From Bifidobacterium imperatoris (GTDB lineage Bacteria; Actinomycetota; Actinomycetes; Actinomycetales; Bifidobacteriaceae), in assembly GCF_002860405.1 (NCBI RefSeq), contig NZ_NMWV01000025.1, positions 180 through 64,179 of the forward strand: 64,000 nucleotides of DNA, given 5' to 3'. The stretch's first letter is position 1. Every line of letters begins with the position of its first letter. The notes under the pieces were generated by a model, which worked only from the letters and a program-made list of their open reading frames with translations, was not told the origin of the DNA and ran no database searches. This document shows positions 7,896 to 17,552 of this stretch, piece after piece. The translations under genes were made by a program, and so were the position numbers.

Positions 7896-9341
7896 TCACT
7901 CCTTGCTGGCGGTCGAATCGTCATTGGCGGTATGTTCGCCGTCTTCCTCGCTGGTCTTGCTATCTTCCTCGTCGCCCTCGACGTGCGCCGGCTCCACCAC
8001 GATGGTGGAGACCTTCTTGCGTCGACCGGCCGAATCCACTGCGGTCAAGCGCAAGCCGCGTGTCACCGCCGAGGCTCCAACTATCGGGACCCGGCCAATA
8101 AGCTTGGTCAGCAAACCGTACACCGTATCAACATCGTCCTCGTCGATATCGATTTCGAAAATCTCCTCAAGATCGGCGATAGGCGTGCGTGCAGGCATCT
8201 TCCATTTGTTGTCACCGATTTTTTCCGGCTCATTACGCTGAGTACGATCGTGCTCATCTTCAAGTTCGCCCACGATTTGTTCGAGCGTATCCTCGATGGT
8301 CACCATACCGGCAATGCCGCCATATTCGTCCACGACCACAGCCACATGCTGACGGGAACGCTGCATTTCGTGGAATAAATCATCCACCGGCTTGGATTCG
8401 GGAACCAGCAATGGCTGGCGGACGATGGACTCAACTTCACGGTCCAGCGCAGCCGGATTGAAGGCGGTGGCACGCACGGCATCCTTCAGATAAGCCACGC
8501 CAATCAAATCGTCCACATCCTCGCCGATAACCGGCACGCGGGAGAAGCCGGAACGTGAGAATAACTTCAGGGCGGAAGCCAGTGTGGTGCCGCGCTCCAT
8601 GCAAATCATATCGGTGCGAGGCACCATGATTTCGCGCGTCAACGTATCCGAAAGCGTCAGTACATTGCGCAGCATTTCGGAAACCTCAGGATCGAAATCG
8701 TTGGATTCCACGAGTCGGTCAATAGCGGCCTTGCCCTGTTCGAGCTGTATTTTCTCCAGCTCCTCATCATCGGACAAATCTGAATCCTTGGAGCGCCTAT
8801 TCTGCGCTTTGCCGCTTTTTTCCGAGCCTATGCGCGCAAACGGCGTGAGCTTGCAGCCCAACGACACAATGCGCGAATGCGCCAGCATGATATCTACCGG
8901 CTTGGCCATGCCGGCAGTGCGTGGGCGTACCAGCACGGAAACCACGGCCACGATAATCGCAAACAGGAATCCAATCAGCAGGCTCGCCCACAGAGGAGCA
9001 TCCCACAGACTGGTGATGGAATAGACCAGTACACCGTCGAGAACATTGCAAGTGATACGGAAGAACGCGCAGCTGCCTGCAGTGGCGTATCGGTTGGCAA
9101 TAAGCCGCTGTACACGGTGAATCTTGTCGATTTTCTTCATCTTGAGGAACTGGCTTGCCTCTGAATCGGTTTGCACCTCAAGAATCAGATTGTTCAAACT
9201 GGCACGAGTCACGCGAGCCACTGCGCCTTCAGCTGCAGCCATAGTCAACGAAAGCCATACGAAAATGGCTGCGGCTACAACCAAAACAACAGTAAGTGCA
9301 ATAACGGTGGTACTGAGATACTCCATAATGTTGGATGCCAT
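7896..9341 (-). CDS. CNNM/CBS-domain membrane protein (CorC/HlyC family)
   Basis: The 481-residue protein has an N-terminal CNNM (DUF21) membrane domain with hydrophobic segments near residues 10-35, 95-115 and 120-140. A cytoplasmic pair of CBS domains follows (MVPRTDMICME, then VAVVVDEYGGIAGMVTIED), and then a CorC_HlyC transporter-associated domain. The family is linked to Mg2+/Co2+ handling; the haemolysin name is historical. The C-terminus is an acidic, Ser/Glu-rich tail. It sits in the conserved ybeY-CNNM-era order. Confidence 0.9.
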   Translation of the reverse strand: MASNIMEYLSTTVIALTVVLVVAAAIFVWLSLTMAAAEGAVARVTRASLNNLILEVQTDSEASQFLKMKKIDKIHRVQRLIANRYATAGSCAFFRITCNVLDGVLVYSITSLWDAPLWASLLIGFLFAIIVAVVSVLVRPRTAGMAKPVDIMLAHSRIVSLGCKLTPFARIGSEKSGKAQNRRSKDSDLSDDEELEKIQLEQGKAAIDRLVESNDFDPEVSEMLRNVLTLSDTLTREIMVPRTDMICMERGTTLASALKLFSRSGFSRVPVIGEDVDDLIGVAYLKDAVRATAFNPAALDREVESIVRQPLLVPESKPVDDLFHEMQRSRQHVAVVVDEYGGIAGMVTIEDTLEQIVGELEDEHDRTQRNEPEKIGDNKWKMPARTPIADLEEIFEIDIDEDDVDTVYGLLTKLIGRVPIVGASAVTRGLRLTAVDSAGRRKKVSTIVVEPAHVEGDEEDSKTSEEDGEHTANDDSTASKE

Positions 9342-9353
9342 CCTTGTTTGTTG

Positions 9354-9902
9354 TTATTTGGCGTTCAAATCACGGCCGCTGCCATGTGCGGCATCATATA
9401 AAGCCAATGCATCCGGTGTTCCGGCTGGCAGTGTGGCTTGCACATTGGCGTCCTGGCGCAATGCAAAGAAGGTAAGCAACAGTTGACGTTGGAGTCCAAA
9501 CATCTGCCGTTCCTGATCCGGCGTTACATGATCGTATCCGAGCAGATGCAGTATGCCGTGGATGGTGAGTAGTAGCATTTCCTGCATGGTGCTATGTCCT
9601 GCAGCGGCGGCCTGCTGGGCAGCCACCCACGGGCAGATGACGATATCTCCCAGTACGCCTTCCATCACGGTTTTGCCATCGCCTGGGCGAAGCTCATCCA
9701 TCGGGAAGCTCATCACATCGGTCGGTCCTTCAAGATTCATCCAGCGCATATGCAATTCAGCGATGGGATCGGGATCGACGAACATGATGGTCAAATCAGA
9801 CTGGGTGCTCACTCGCATTTGATCGAGCACCCAGATTCCCAAGTCGGAGAACACCTTGGGGTCGATGTTCCATTGGGTTTCGTTGGTTACGTCAACGCTC
9901 AT
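9354..9902 (-). CDS. ybeY: Endoribonuclease YbeY
   Basis: YbeY is a zinc endoribonuclease needed for 16S rRNA 3'-end processing and ribosome quality control. The three-histidine zinc motif [11 protein letters not shown] is intact, preceded by the family motif [10 protein letters not shown]. At 182 residues it is slightly longer than E. coli YbeY because of a C-terminal extension. Its ATG overlaps the phoH stop (ATGA), consistent with coupled translation. Confidence 0.95.
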   Translation of the reverse strand: MSVDVTNETQWNIDPKVFSDLGIWVLDQMRVSTQSDLTIMFVDPDPIAELHMRWMNLEGPTDVMSFPMDELRPGDGKTVMEGVLGDIVICPWVAAQQAAAAGHSTMQEMLLLTIHGILHLLGYDHVTPDQERQMFGLQRQLLLTFFALRQDANVQATLPAGTPDALALYDAAHGSGRDLNAK

Positions 9903-11050
9903 TCAGTTTCCTCACTTGAGTTTGCTGCCGCACCCGCCTGTGGATCATGATGCCGGCCGCGGCTTTTTGCTCTGTGGTCTCCGGCGATGGCGGCATGATG
10001 GTCATAAGCTGCCACAATCTTGCCGACCAATTGGTGGCGCACAACGTCTTCATTGTTCAAATGGACGAAAGCGATATCCTCGATACCACCGAGAATGTGC
10101 TCTATCGTGGCCAGCCCGGAACGCGGGACCGCAAGATCAACCTGGGTGATATCACCGGTGATGACCATTCTGGTATTGAATCCCAGACGAGTCAGGAACA
10201 TCTTCATCTGCTGCTCAGTGGTGTTCTGTGCCTCATCAAGAATTACAAATGCATCGTTCAGCGTACGGCCACGCATATAGGCGAGCGGCGCCACTTCAAT
10301 GGTGTTGTCATCCATATATCGCTTGAGCTGATCAGCACCGAGCATATCGCCCAGGGCATCGTACAGCGGGCGCAAATATGGATCGACTTTGTCGTTCAAA
10401 GTACCTGGCAGAAAACCGAGATTCTCCCCCGCCTCCACTGCAGGGCGGGTCAGAATAATGCGTCGAATCTGCTTATCCTGAAATGCGCGCACGGCTTTGG
10501 CTACTGCAAGATATGTCTTACCGGTACCTGCCGGCCCAATGCCAAATGTGATGGTATGCGATTCTATAGCATTCACATAGGCTATCTGGCCAGCCGTTTT
10601 AGCCCGCACGGGAACGCCAGCGGCAAAGGTAATCACACCAGGCACAGTCGGTTTGCGGTACAAGGAATCACGCGCGCCAGCCGAACGCGACTGGGTTCGT
10701 TCAACCGCAGACGATTGCACCAACCTGTCGTGAGCGGACCCATGCCCAGGATGCTCAAGACGCACATGATTCTTCAGCACATTCTGGTCAAGCATGCGAC
10801 GCACGGTATCCGCATCCATAGGTGCGGTGTAAGCCGCTTGGATTAGCGTATGAATCAAATCCTCAGCTTGCGCCGCCTGTGCCTCGGTCTGCTTGGATCT
10901 GGACACAATGGCAACGCGATTGCCGCGCACGATGATAGTCAAATCCGGGAATGCTCGTTCCACCTCGCGAATGACTTCGTCGACCGGCCCGAACACTGCC
11001 ACCGGATCCAATTGGGATGGAACGGTAATGGTACGTGTAGTTGTTGCCAC
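9899..11050 (-). CDS. phoH: PhoH-like ATPase
   Basis: This P-loop ATPase of the PhoH/PhoL family has Walker A GPAGTGKT and Walker [11 protein letters not shown], then [14 protein letters not shown]. An N-terminal KH-like region precedes it, and the tail is basic then acidic. The family belongs with RNA metabolism and is almost always next to ybeY, as here. The 383-residue length is somewhat longer than average PhoH2-less forms because of both ends. Confidence 0.93.
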   Translation of the reverse strand: MATTTRTITVPSQLDPVAVFGPVDEVIREVERAFPDLTIIVRGNRVAIVSRSKQTEAQAAQAEDLIHTLIQAAYTAPMDADTVRRMLDQNVLKNHVRLEHPGHGSAHDRLVQSSAVERTQSRSAGARDSLYRKPTVPGVITFAAGVPVRAKTAGQIAYVNAIESHTITFGIGPAGTGKTYLAVAKAVRAFQDKQIRRIILTRPAVEAGENLGFLPGTLNDKVDPYLRPLYDALGDMLGADQLKRYMDDNTIEVAPLAYMRGRTLNDAFVILDEAQNTTEQQMKMFLTRLGFNTRMVITGDITQVDLAVPRSGLATIEHILGGIEDIAFVHLNNEDVVRHQLVGKIVAAYDHHAAIAGDHRAKSRGRHHDPQAGAAANSSEETE

Positions 11051-11062
11051 GAAAAGCGAATC

Positions 11063-11401
11063 CTATTCGTCGAGCTTCTCACCAGTCAGTACATGCGCAT
11101 GCACATGGAAAACCGTCTGACCGGCATCCAAGCCGGTGTTGAACACCAGACGGTATGCACCGTGGAATGCTTCATCCGCAATGTGCTGGGCGACGGAAAC
11201 GATATGAGCCAACTCTTCGGGATCAGCGGAAGCAAGCTCAGCAGCGTTGGCGTAATGCTTCTTCGGCACTATCAGCACATGCACCTTGGCCTTCGGATTG
11301 ATGTCCTTGAATGCATACGTAGTGTCATCCTCGTAAACCTTGGTGCTGGGAATCTCACCCGCGATGATTTTGCAGAACAAGCACTCGCTGGATTCGCTCA
11401 T
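11063..11401 (-). CDS. HIT family protein (HinT-like)
   Basis: The 112-residue histidine-triad protein has the active-site motif HVHAHVL near its C-terminus and the zinc-ligand-like CLFCKI near its N-terminus. HinT-type proteins hydrolyse nucleoside phosphoramidates. It lies 12 bases upstream of phoH in the same operon. Confidence 0.93.
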   Translation of the reverse strand: MSESSECLFCKIIAGEIPSTKVYEDDTTYAFKDINPKAKVHVLIVPKKHYANAAELASADPEELAHIVSVAQHIADEAFHGAYRLVFNTGLDAGQTVFHVHAHVLTGEKLDE

Positions 11402-11480
11402 CGTATTCCTCGTCTTTCTTCGGTTGTTGTACTAGGAATCAGCTTAGCGCGTGGCCATGTCTCGCTACCCGCACATCTCG

Positions 11481-12278
11481 TCACTCATAACGTCCCAGTA
11501 CGCGAGAGAGCAATGATAATGCGACCGGCCCGGCAGTGGCTGCGCGAAGAATATTGCTGCCCAATACACAGCTGACGGCACCGGCTTGGGTGAATGCCTC
11601 CACTTCCTGCTCACTGATGCCGCCTTCAGGCCCGACTACCACGTTCACAGTACGAGGCTTGCCATCGGCAAGAGAACGTTCCATCATCTGTGCAACCTTG
11701 GCTTCCACACCGCTCCATGTATCGGTAGCATCCTGATGCAGCACCACCACCAAGTCACCATGAACGCAGGCTCTGCGGCAGATAGCTACTACTTGCTTGC
11801 TGGATACGCAGTCCTCCAGCTGTGGTTTGAATGCACGTCGAGACTGTTCCGTAGCCGCTGTAAGCACCGCGGACCATTTCTTATCGCTGCGCCCCGCTTT
11901 CCATTTCGCGATGGAGCGATCAGCCTGCCACGGTACAACTTGGTCAACGCCGATTTGCGTCGCCATATCGATGGCCTGCTCGTCATGGCCGGTTTTTGCC
12001 AAAGCTTGAATCAGAGCCAGCCTCGTTACCGGTTCAGGCTCCCGCCATACTTCATCGACTTCGGCCAACCCGGCTTCGGGATCGGCCATTACCGCATGAA
12101 TACGAAGACCATTACCGTCCGAAAGTTGTAGGCCGTCTCCGGACTTCAAGCGCATGGCCTGAACAGCATGACGCTTGATATGTGCAGGCAGCGTCAACTT
12201 CCAACCTGCATGAAGCTCATCGCTGTTTACTGGAACGTCGTCAACCGTTGGATCGAATAGGAATAAAGCATCAGTCAT
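11481..12278 (-). CDS. rsmE: 16S rRNA (uracil-1498-N3) methyltransferase RsmE
   Basis: A SPOUT-fold methyltransferase that modifies U1498 in the 16S rRNA decoding region. The signature VVVGPEGGISEQE and the C-terminal knot LGSNILRAATAGPVAL are clear, and an N-terminal PUA-like domain contains HAVQAMRLKSGD. The start is taken at MTDALFLFDP (12278), preceded closely by AGGAG; an upstream ATG at 12326 would add 16 residues without family similarity. It heads the leftward run to era. Length 265 residues is typical. Confidence 0.92.
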   Translation of the reverse strand: MTDALFLFDPTVDDVPVNSDELHAGWKLTLPAHIKRHAVQAMRLKSGDGLQLSDGNGLRIHAVMADPEAGLAEVDEVWREPEPVTRLALIQALAKTGHDEQAIDMATQIGVDQVVPWQADRSIAKWKAGRSDKKWSAVLTAATEQSRRAFKPQLEDCVSSKQVVAICRRACVHGDLVVVLHQDATDTWSGVEAKVAQMMERSLADGKPRTVNVVVGPEGGISEQEVEAFTQAGAVSCVLGSNILRAATAGPVALSLLSRVLGRYE

Positions 12279-12374
12279 GACTCCTAGGCTACACGCGACA
12301 CGCCGAAGGACACGCTCAAATTGCATCCGCGTAATTTCATGCTAAAGTACTAACTCGTTGTCCAAACGACACCT

Positions 12375-12462
12375 GCCCGGGTGGCGGAATGGTAGACGCG
12401 CTAGCTTGAGGTGCTAGTGCCTATTTTTTACAGGCGTACGGGTTCAAGTCCCGTCTCGGGCA
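12375..12462 (+). tRNA. tRNA-Leu (anticodon GAG)
   Basis: The 88-base gene folds as a class II tRNA. The acceptor GCCCGGG pairs with CTCGGGC, the anticodon arm CGCTAGC-TTGAGGT-GCTAGTG reads GAG, a long variable arm follows, and the T-arm is CGGGTTCAAGTCCCG. Discriminator base is A. The terminal CCA is not encoded, as is common in Actinobacteria. Confidence 0.96.
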
Positions 12463-12468
12463 CAAATA

Positions 12469-12494
12469 AACCCCTTGCATTGCAAGGGGTTTTT
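12469..12494 (+). terminator. Terminator of tRNA-Leu
   Basis: The stem AACCCCTTGCA / TGCAAGGGGTT is followed by a run of five T residues, immediately downstream of the tRNA. Confidence 0.9.
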
Positions 12495-12550
12495 CAGTAT
12501 CTACGCACATGGTGCGCCACAAACATTTTTTGCAATCTTGAGAGGGTCTC

Positions 12551-13432
12551 ATGCAGTTCATTACGCTTCAATCCATTGACGATCCGCGCGTCGAAGCATA
12601 TGTGAGCCTGACTGAGATGCAGTTGCGCAATAGACTCGAGCCTGCGAAGGGTATGTTCATCGCCGAATCTCCCAAGGTCATCGACCGTGCACTGGCAGCT
12701 GGGCGCGAGCCGCTCTCCCTTTTGGTGGAGGAACCTTGGTTGGAGGGCATGCACAGCACGTTCGATTTCATCGACGCCCACTGGGGTACTGAAATTCCCG
12801 TGTATGTGGCATCTCCCGAGCAGCTGAAACGCTTGACCGGTTACCGCCTCCACCGTGGCGCATTATGCGCCATGCGCCGCTGGCCATTGCCCTCCGTGGC
12901 GGAAGTCTGCAAGAACGCTACACGCGTAGCCGTTATGGAAAACATTGTGGATCACACCAATGTTGGCGCACTGATGCGATCGGCCGCCGCACTTGACGTT
13001 GATGCCGTGCTGGTCACACCCTCATGCGGCGATCCGCTGTACCGTCGTGCAGCGCGTGTCTCGATGGGCACGGTGTTTCAAGTCCCGTGGACACGAATCA
13101 CCGGCTATAACGACGACGGCACCGAAGACAAACACTATTGGCCATTCCGCGGCATCGACGAATTGAAATCCTTAGGCTTCACCACAGTGGCTATGGCGCT
13201 CGAAGATCGATCCATCTCCTTGGAGGAGCTCACGCGCCGTCTGCATGCGCCGCAAACCGACCCCAAGCATATCAGTAAGCTCGCTTTGATCTTCGGCACC
13301 GAGGGCGACGGTCTCTCCCACCACACCATTGCCCGAGCTGATTTGACCGTCAAGATTCCGATGAGCCACGGAGTAGACAGCCTCAATGTGGCGGCTTCCA
13401 GTGCCGTAGCATTCTACGCGACACGACACTGA
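12551..13432 (+). CDS. SpoU/TrmH-family RNA methyltransferase
   Basis: The 293-residue protein holds all three SpoU motifs: NVGALMRSAAAL (motif 1), ALIFGTEGDGLS (motif 2) and IPMSHGVDSLNVAASSAVAF (motif 3). It 2'-O-methylates ribose in rRNA or tRNA; the exact target cannot be told from sequence. An insert of about 30 residues (ITGYNDDGTEDKHYWPF) separates motifs 1 and 2. It may be co-transcribed from the tRNA-Leu side only by readthrough, as a terminator intervenes. Confidence 0.92.
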   Translation: MQFITLQSIDDPRVEAYVSLTEMQLRNRLEPAKGMFIAESPKVIDRALAAGREPLSLLVEEPWLEGMHSTFDFIDAHWGTEIPVYVASPEQLKRLTGYRLHRGALCAMRRWPLPSVAEVCKNATRVAVMENIVDHTNVGALMRSAAALDVDAVLVTPSCGDPLYRRAARVSMGTVFQVPWTRITGYNDDGTEDKHYWPFRGIDELKSLGFTTVAMALEDRSISLEELTRRLHAPQTDPKHISKLALIFGTEGDGLSHHTIARADLTVKIPMSHGVDSLNVAASSAVAFYATRH

Positions 13433-13606
13433 GTTATTTTTTCTGCACTGCGACGAGTCGAACCATCTCAAAAGTTACGTTTTGCAACGATTCGCACGCC
13501 AAATCGCACAACTATTCATCACAAGTTCACGGCACGCGGAAGCGATAGCCTTGCGTGTTCGTTTTTTTCTGCAATTATTAACTATGTAAACCAAACGCAA
13601 CGAAGC

Positions 13607-13618
13607 GCTTGGCCAAGC
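13607..13618. promoter_or_regulatory. Palindrome in the glgC leader
   Basis: GCTTGGCCAAGC is a perfect 12-bp palindrome 45 bases before the glgC start. It could be the operator of a LacI-type sugar regulator, which would suit a glycogen gene, but it does not match a motif I can name with confidence. Confidence 0.35.
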
Positions 13619-13662
13619 AGTGCGGTGTCGAAAGACGCTCTAGACAAGAGAGGACAGTAGCA

Positions 13663-14907
13663 ATGGCCAAGAATCCTAAGATTCTGTCAATTGTGCTTGC
13701 AGGCGGCGAGGGGACCCGTCTGATGCCACTAACCCGCGATCGCGCAAAGCCGGCAGTACCGTTCGGCGGCGTGTATCGTCTGATTGATTTCCCCTTGAGT
13801 AATCTGGTGAACTCCGGCTACCGCCAGGTGGTTGTGCTCACCCAGTACAAGTCCCACTCCCTTGACCGTCATATTTCCCAGGTGTGGCGATTCTCCCCGC
13901 TGCTGGGTTCCTACGTGTCTCCTGTGCCAGCACAGCAGCGTCTCGGTAAGCACTGGTATCTCGGCTCCGCAGACGCCATCTACCAGACCATCAACATCAT
14001 CGAAGACGTGCAGCCCGATATTGTGGTCATTGTCGGTGCTGACCACGTTTACCGTATGGACTTCGAGCAGATGGTGCAGCAGCATATCGAATCCGGCGCC
14101 GAGTTCACCGTTGCCGGTATCCGTCAGCCCATCGAGGAGTCGAACCAGTTCGGCGTGATTGGAGTCGATCCGGATCATCCGAACATGATTAAGAACTTCC
14201 AGGAGAAGCCGGCCACCACCACGGGCCTGCCGGACAATCCGAACCAGATTTTGGCTTCTATGGGCAACTATGTGGCCAATACCAAGGCGCTGTTCGAGGC
14301 TCTGGCTCTCGATGAGAAGGCCGCTGATACCAAGCATGATATGGGTGGCGATATCGCTCCGTACTTCGCTTCCCGTAATGAAGCCGGCGTCTACGACTTC
14401 AACTCGAACGAAATCCCGGGCTCCACTGCAACCGATCATGCATACTGGCGTGATGTAGGTACTATCAAGCAGTTCTACGATGCACACATGGATTTGATTG
14501 CCTACGTGCCGGAATTCAACCTGTACAACCAGGATTGGCCGATTTACACGATGTCCGGTAATCTGCCGCCTGCCAAGTTCGTGCATGCCGGCCGTGATCG
14601 TCTTGGCCACGCCACCGATTCCATCGTCTCCCCCGGCGTGATTGTTTCCGGCGGTGAAGTGCATCACTCCGTGCTCTCCCCCAACGTTCGCATCCACTCT
14701 TGGGCGCAAATCGTTGACTCCGTACTCTTCGACGGCGTGGTCATCAACCGTCGTGCACGCGTGTACAAGGCCATTCTCGACAAGAACGTCGTGCTCACCG
14801 AGAACTCCACAGTGGGCATCGATACCGAGCACGATCTGGCTCGTGGTTTCACGGTCACGCCGGACGGTATCACCGTGGTGCCGAAGAACACCATCGTTGA
14901 CGACTGA
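13663..14907 (+). CDS. glgC: Glucose-1-phosphate adenylyltransferase
   Basis: GlgC makes ADP-glucose, the committed step of bacterial glycogen synthesis. The nucleotide-binding motif [13 protein letters not shown] and the substrate motif [14 protein letters not shown] are intact, and the C-terminal left-handed beta-helix domain follows. The start is taken at MAKNPK (13663), preceded by AGAGGA; the frame extends upstream to 13609, but those residues resemble untranslated leader. It is 414 residues and stands alone, ending before a strong bidirectional terminator. Confidence 0.96.
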   Translation: MAKNPKILSIVLAGGEGTRLMPLTRDRAKPAVPFGGVYRLIDFPLSNLVNSGYRQVVVLTQYKSHSLDRHISQVWRFSPLLGSYVSPVPAQQRLGKHWYLGSADAIYQTINIIEDVQPDIVVIVGADHVYRMDFEQMVQQHIESGAEFTVAGIRQPIEESNQFGVIGVDPDHPNMIKNFQEKPATTTGLPDNPNQILASMGNYVANTKALFEALALDEKAADTKHDMGGDIAPYFASRNEAGVYDFNSNEIPGSTATDHAYWRDVGTIKQFYDAHMDLIAYVPEFNLYNQDWPIYTMSGNLPPAKFVHAGRDRLGHATDSIVSPGVIVSGGEVHHSVLSPNVRIHSWAQIVDSVLFDGVVINRRARVYKAILDKNVVLTENSTVGIDTEHDLARGFTVTPDGITVVPKNTIVDD

Positions 14908-14921
14908 TTAACGGTCATATA

Positions 14922-14957
14922 GAGAAACCCCGCAACCGAACAGTTGCGGGGTTTCTC
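14922..14957. terminator. Bidirectional terminator between glgC and sufT
   Basis: A 15-bp perfect stem GAGAAACCCCGCAAC with a 6-base loop separates convergent genes. TTTCTC on one side and its mirror on the other allow use from both strands. Confidence 0.88.
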
Positions 14958-14981
14958 ATATCATCTGCGCAGTGAACAAGC

Positions 14982-15569
14982 TTAGTACTTTGGCATGTTT
15001 TCAAAGTTGAAGCCAAGTGCGGCGAGCTGATCACGGCCTTCCGGAGTGATGCGATCCATCGTCCAGCGCGGGTCCCAAGTCCAGTCGATGCGGAACTCCT
15101 CCACAAGACCGGCCAGTGTGGAAGCGCATTCATCTTCGATAAGATCGGTCAGCGGGCATGCCGGCGTGGTCAACGTCATCGTAATGATGGCGCGCCCAAG
15201 CTCATCGATTTCAATGCCGTACACCAAACCAAGATCAATCACATCAATACCGAGCTCAGGATCGATAACCTGATGCAGCGCTTCACGCACATCCTCAGCA
15301 GTGGCACGACCGATATCGTCCACTGCCTTCAACGGAATATCGTTGCCTTCGGACTGTTCGTCATCAGCACAGCCACATGCGCCATGATGATTTCCACATC
15401 CGCACGTATCATCCTTGGTCTCAGACGCGGCAGGACGCCCGTTAGGGAATCCCTTGGCCAAGGCCGGATTCATCATCACGCGGCGAGCAGCTTCTTCATC
15501 CTTCAGAACCCCATTAACAGCATCAAAAACAGACGTCTGCGGTTCCGGAACCAGATTGTTATCGGTCAT
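14982..15569 (-). CDS. SufT-like Fe-S assembly factor (MIP18/DUF59) with Cys/His-rich N-terminus
   Basis: The C-terminal 110 residues form the MIP18/DUF59 domain that assists Fe-S cluster maturation: REALHQVIDPELGIDVIDLG, then TMTLTTPACPLTD with the conserved cysteine. The N-terminal 85 residues are extra and contain four cysteines (56, 58, 65, 67) and two histidines within 12 residues, CGCGNHHGACGC, which could bind metal. It is the last gene of the suf operon, 8 bases after sufU. Confidence 0.88.
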   Translation of the reverse strand: MTDNNLVPEPQTSVFDAVNGVLKDEEAARRVMMNPALAKGFPNGRPAASETKDDTCGCGNHHGACGCADDEQSEGNDIPLKAVDDIGRATAEDVREALHQVIDPELGIDVIDLGLVYGIEIDELGRAIITMTLTTPACPLTDLIEDECASTLAGLVEEFRIDWTWDPRWTMDRITPEGRDQLAALGFNFENMPKY

Positions 15570-15577
15570 TATGTACC

Positions 15578-16132
15578 TCAGTTCTTTGCGGCAAGGGCCT
15601 TGGCAATAGAGTCCTTAAGCCCTTCCCAGCCTAGCAGAGCGCACTTGATACGCATAGGGTATTTCGATACACCTTGGAAAACCACGGCATCGCCGAGCTC
15701 ATCTTCCAATGCTTCATCATTCAGGCCTGCACCACGCGATTCCATGAGCTTATGGAATACCTGCTCCAGCTGCATGGCCTCATCCACGGTTTTGCCGTCA
15801 ACCAGATCAACCATCACAGACAGGCTGGCTTGGGAAATCGAACAACCATGACCATCCCAAACCAAACGCTTGATGGTATGCGGTTCATCATCGGAAACCT
15901 CAACATGAACGGTTGCCTCATCACCGCAGGTCGGGTTGAACTGGTGAGATTCACCTGGCGTGCAGTACTCATGCGTTGCCTGAACCGTGGTATTGGCTCC
16001 GGCGGCTCCAGAAGCTTCGGAAGCCGCGTCCGGAGCAAAGGATTCCTTGCCATGAGGGTGCTTGGATGCCTCGAGGATGACCTCTTGGTACATCTGCTCG
16101 AGTTCATCTCCAGTCATACCAAAATCACTCAT
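15578..16132 (-). CDS. sufU: Fe-S assembly scaffold/sulfur-transfer protein SufU
   Basis: SufU accepts sulfur from SufS through a zinc-bound cysteine site. The three cysteines are present in NPTCGD, HGCSISQAS and RIKCALLGW, and the aspartate after the first cysteine is conserved. The 184 residues include an insert of about 25 residues (AASEASGAAGANTTVQ region) before NPTCGD, longer than Bacillus SufU. It lies 11 bases downstream of sufS. Confidence 0.94.
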   Translation of the reverse strand: MSDFGMTGDELEQMYQEVILEASKHPHGKESFAPDAASEASGAAGANTTVQATHEYCTPGESHQFNPTCGDEATVHVEVSDDEPHTIKRLVWDGHGCSISQASLSVMVDLVDGKTVDEAMQLEQVFHKLMESRGAGLNDEALEDELGDAVVFQGVSKYPMRIKCALLGWEGLKDSIAKALAAKN

Positions 16133-16143
16133 AATATTTTCTG

Positions 16144-17421
16144 TTACTCCACTTCGAAGAACTTACGAATGCCCTTGGCTGCTTCAACCAGCGCCTGCGC
16201 ATCTTCCACGGAATTATAGACACCGCTGGATGCACGGTTCGAAGCATACAGGCCGAAATGACGATGCACCGGCTGCGCACAATGATGGCCAACGCGAATG
16301 GCAATGCCCTGCGCGTCAATATATTGGCCCACATCATGAGGATGCACACCGGCAACATCAAAGGCTACGGTTCCAATACGATCCTTATTTTCACGAGGAC
16401 CAAGAATGCGAATACCTTCAATATCGCCGAGCTTCAGCAGCTCATTGGTGATTGCACGTTCGTGAGCCTCGATGTTTTCAAGCCCAATGTTCATCATCCA
16501 TTCGGCGGCGACACCAGCGGCCACCACCTGTGCCACCGGCTGGGTACCTGCTTCAAAACGGGCTGGCGGTGCCATGTATTGAGCTTCATGGTCCATGTAG
16601 GCAAGCTCCACCATCGAACCACCGAAGTTAGCCGGAGGTAATGCTTCAAGCATGTCACGCTTACCGTAGAGGAAGCCTACACCAGTAGGACCGTACATCT
16701 TGTGAGCGCTCCATGCGGCGAAGTCCACATCCAACGCATGGAAATCAACCTTCAAATGAGGCACGGACTGGCATGCGTCAAGAATAAAGACTGCGCCCAC
16801 CTCATGTGCGCGCTTGATAATCGGAGCGACGTTGGTGATGGCACCCGTAGTGTTGCCAACATGGGTTACCGCCACAACCTTAGTACGCTCGGTAATAACC
16901 TCATCAAGGTTGTCCGTACGAACACGGCCATCCTCAGTCAGGTCAATCCACTTAAAGGTGGCACCGGTACGGTAGGCAAGCTCCTGGAATGGGAGCAGTA
17001 CCGAATGGTGCTCAGCACGAGAAACCACAATCTCATCGCCCGGCTTCAAGGCAAAACGTTTAGCAGCTTCTCCCCCACGGCCCAGTGAAGCATTGCCAAA
17101 GGCGGTGGCCAGCAGGTTCAATCCAGCGGTCGCACCACCGGTGACCACGATTTCTTCCTGGCCTTCTTCGGCATTGGCACCAACCAGCTTGGCTACCTTG
17201 GCACGCGCCTCTTCAAAAGCCACAGTGGAACGAGCTGCCAGCTCATGGGCGCCACGATGCACACCGGCGTTAATCGTACGGTAGAAATTCGCTTCAGCAT
17301 CGATCACGCACTCCGGCTTCTGCGACGTAGCAGCCGAATCGAGATACACAAGAGGATACCCATGAATCTCCTGATCCAGAATCGGGAACTGATCCCGAAT
17401 CGCCTTAAAATCAACCATCAT
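16144..17421 (-). CDS. sufS: Cysteine desulfurase SufS
   Basis: A class II PLP-dependent cysteine desulfurase that supplies sulfur for Fe-S clusters. The PLP lysine is in SAHKMYGPTGVGF, the catalytic cysteine in RVGHHCAQPVHRHFG, and ASNRASSGVYNS is the C-terminal family motif. Two adjacent ATG codons open the frame; AAGGGG precedes them. It follows sufC after a 131-bp gap holding a large hairpin, the only long gap in the operon. Confidence 0.96.
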   Translation of the reverse strand: MMVDFKAIRDQFPILDQEIHGYPLVYLDSAATSQKPECVIDAEANFYRTINAGVHRGAHELAARSTVAFEEARAKVAKLVGANAEEGQEEIVVTGGATAGLNLLATAFGNASLGRGGEAAKRFALKPGDEIVVSRAEHHSVLLPFQELAYRTGATFKWIDLTEDGRVRTDNLDEVITERTKVVAVTHVGNTTGAITNVAPIIKRAHEVGAVFILDACQSVPHLKVDFHALDVDFAAWSAHKMYGPTGVGFLYGKRDMLEALPPANFGGSMVELAYMDHEAQYMAPPARFEAGTQPVAQVVAAGVAAEWMMNIGLENIEAHERAITNELLKLGDIEGIRILGPRENKDRIGTVAFDVAGVHPHDVGQYIDAQGIAIRVGHHCAQPVHRHFGLYASNRASSGVYNSVEDAQALVEAAKGIRKFFEVE

Positions 17422-17451
17422 TTTCCCCTTAGGATTCTTCTACGGCTAGGA

Positions 17452-17538
17452 GTGCGGGGCTGGGATGTGCTGTTCCCGACTGTAGGCTTGGCCGAACGGC
17501 CTTGAGTGTGTCGGGAACAGTACATCCCAGCCCGGCAC
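17452..17538. repeat. Large stem-loop between sufC and sufS
   Basis: Arms at 17452-17480 and 17510-17538 pair over 29 bp with only one mismatch and one G-T wobble, closing on a 29-base loop that itself contains GGCC-GAAC-GGCC. No T-run follows on either strand, so it is not a simple terminator. It could stabilise or process the suf mRNA, attenuate sufSU relative to sufBDC, or be a remnant palindromic mobile element. Confidence 0.8.
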
Positions 17539-17552
17539 GGCCTTATGTAATG

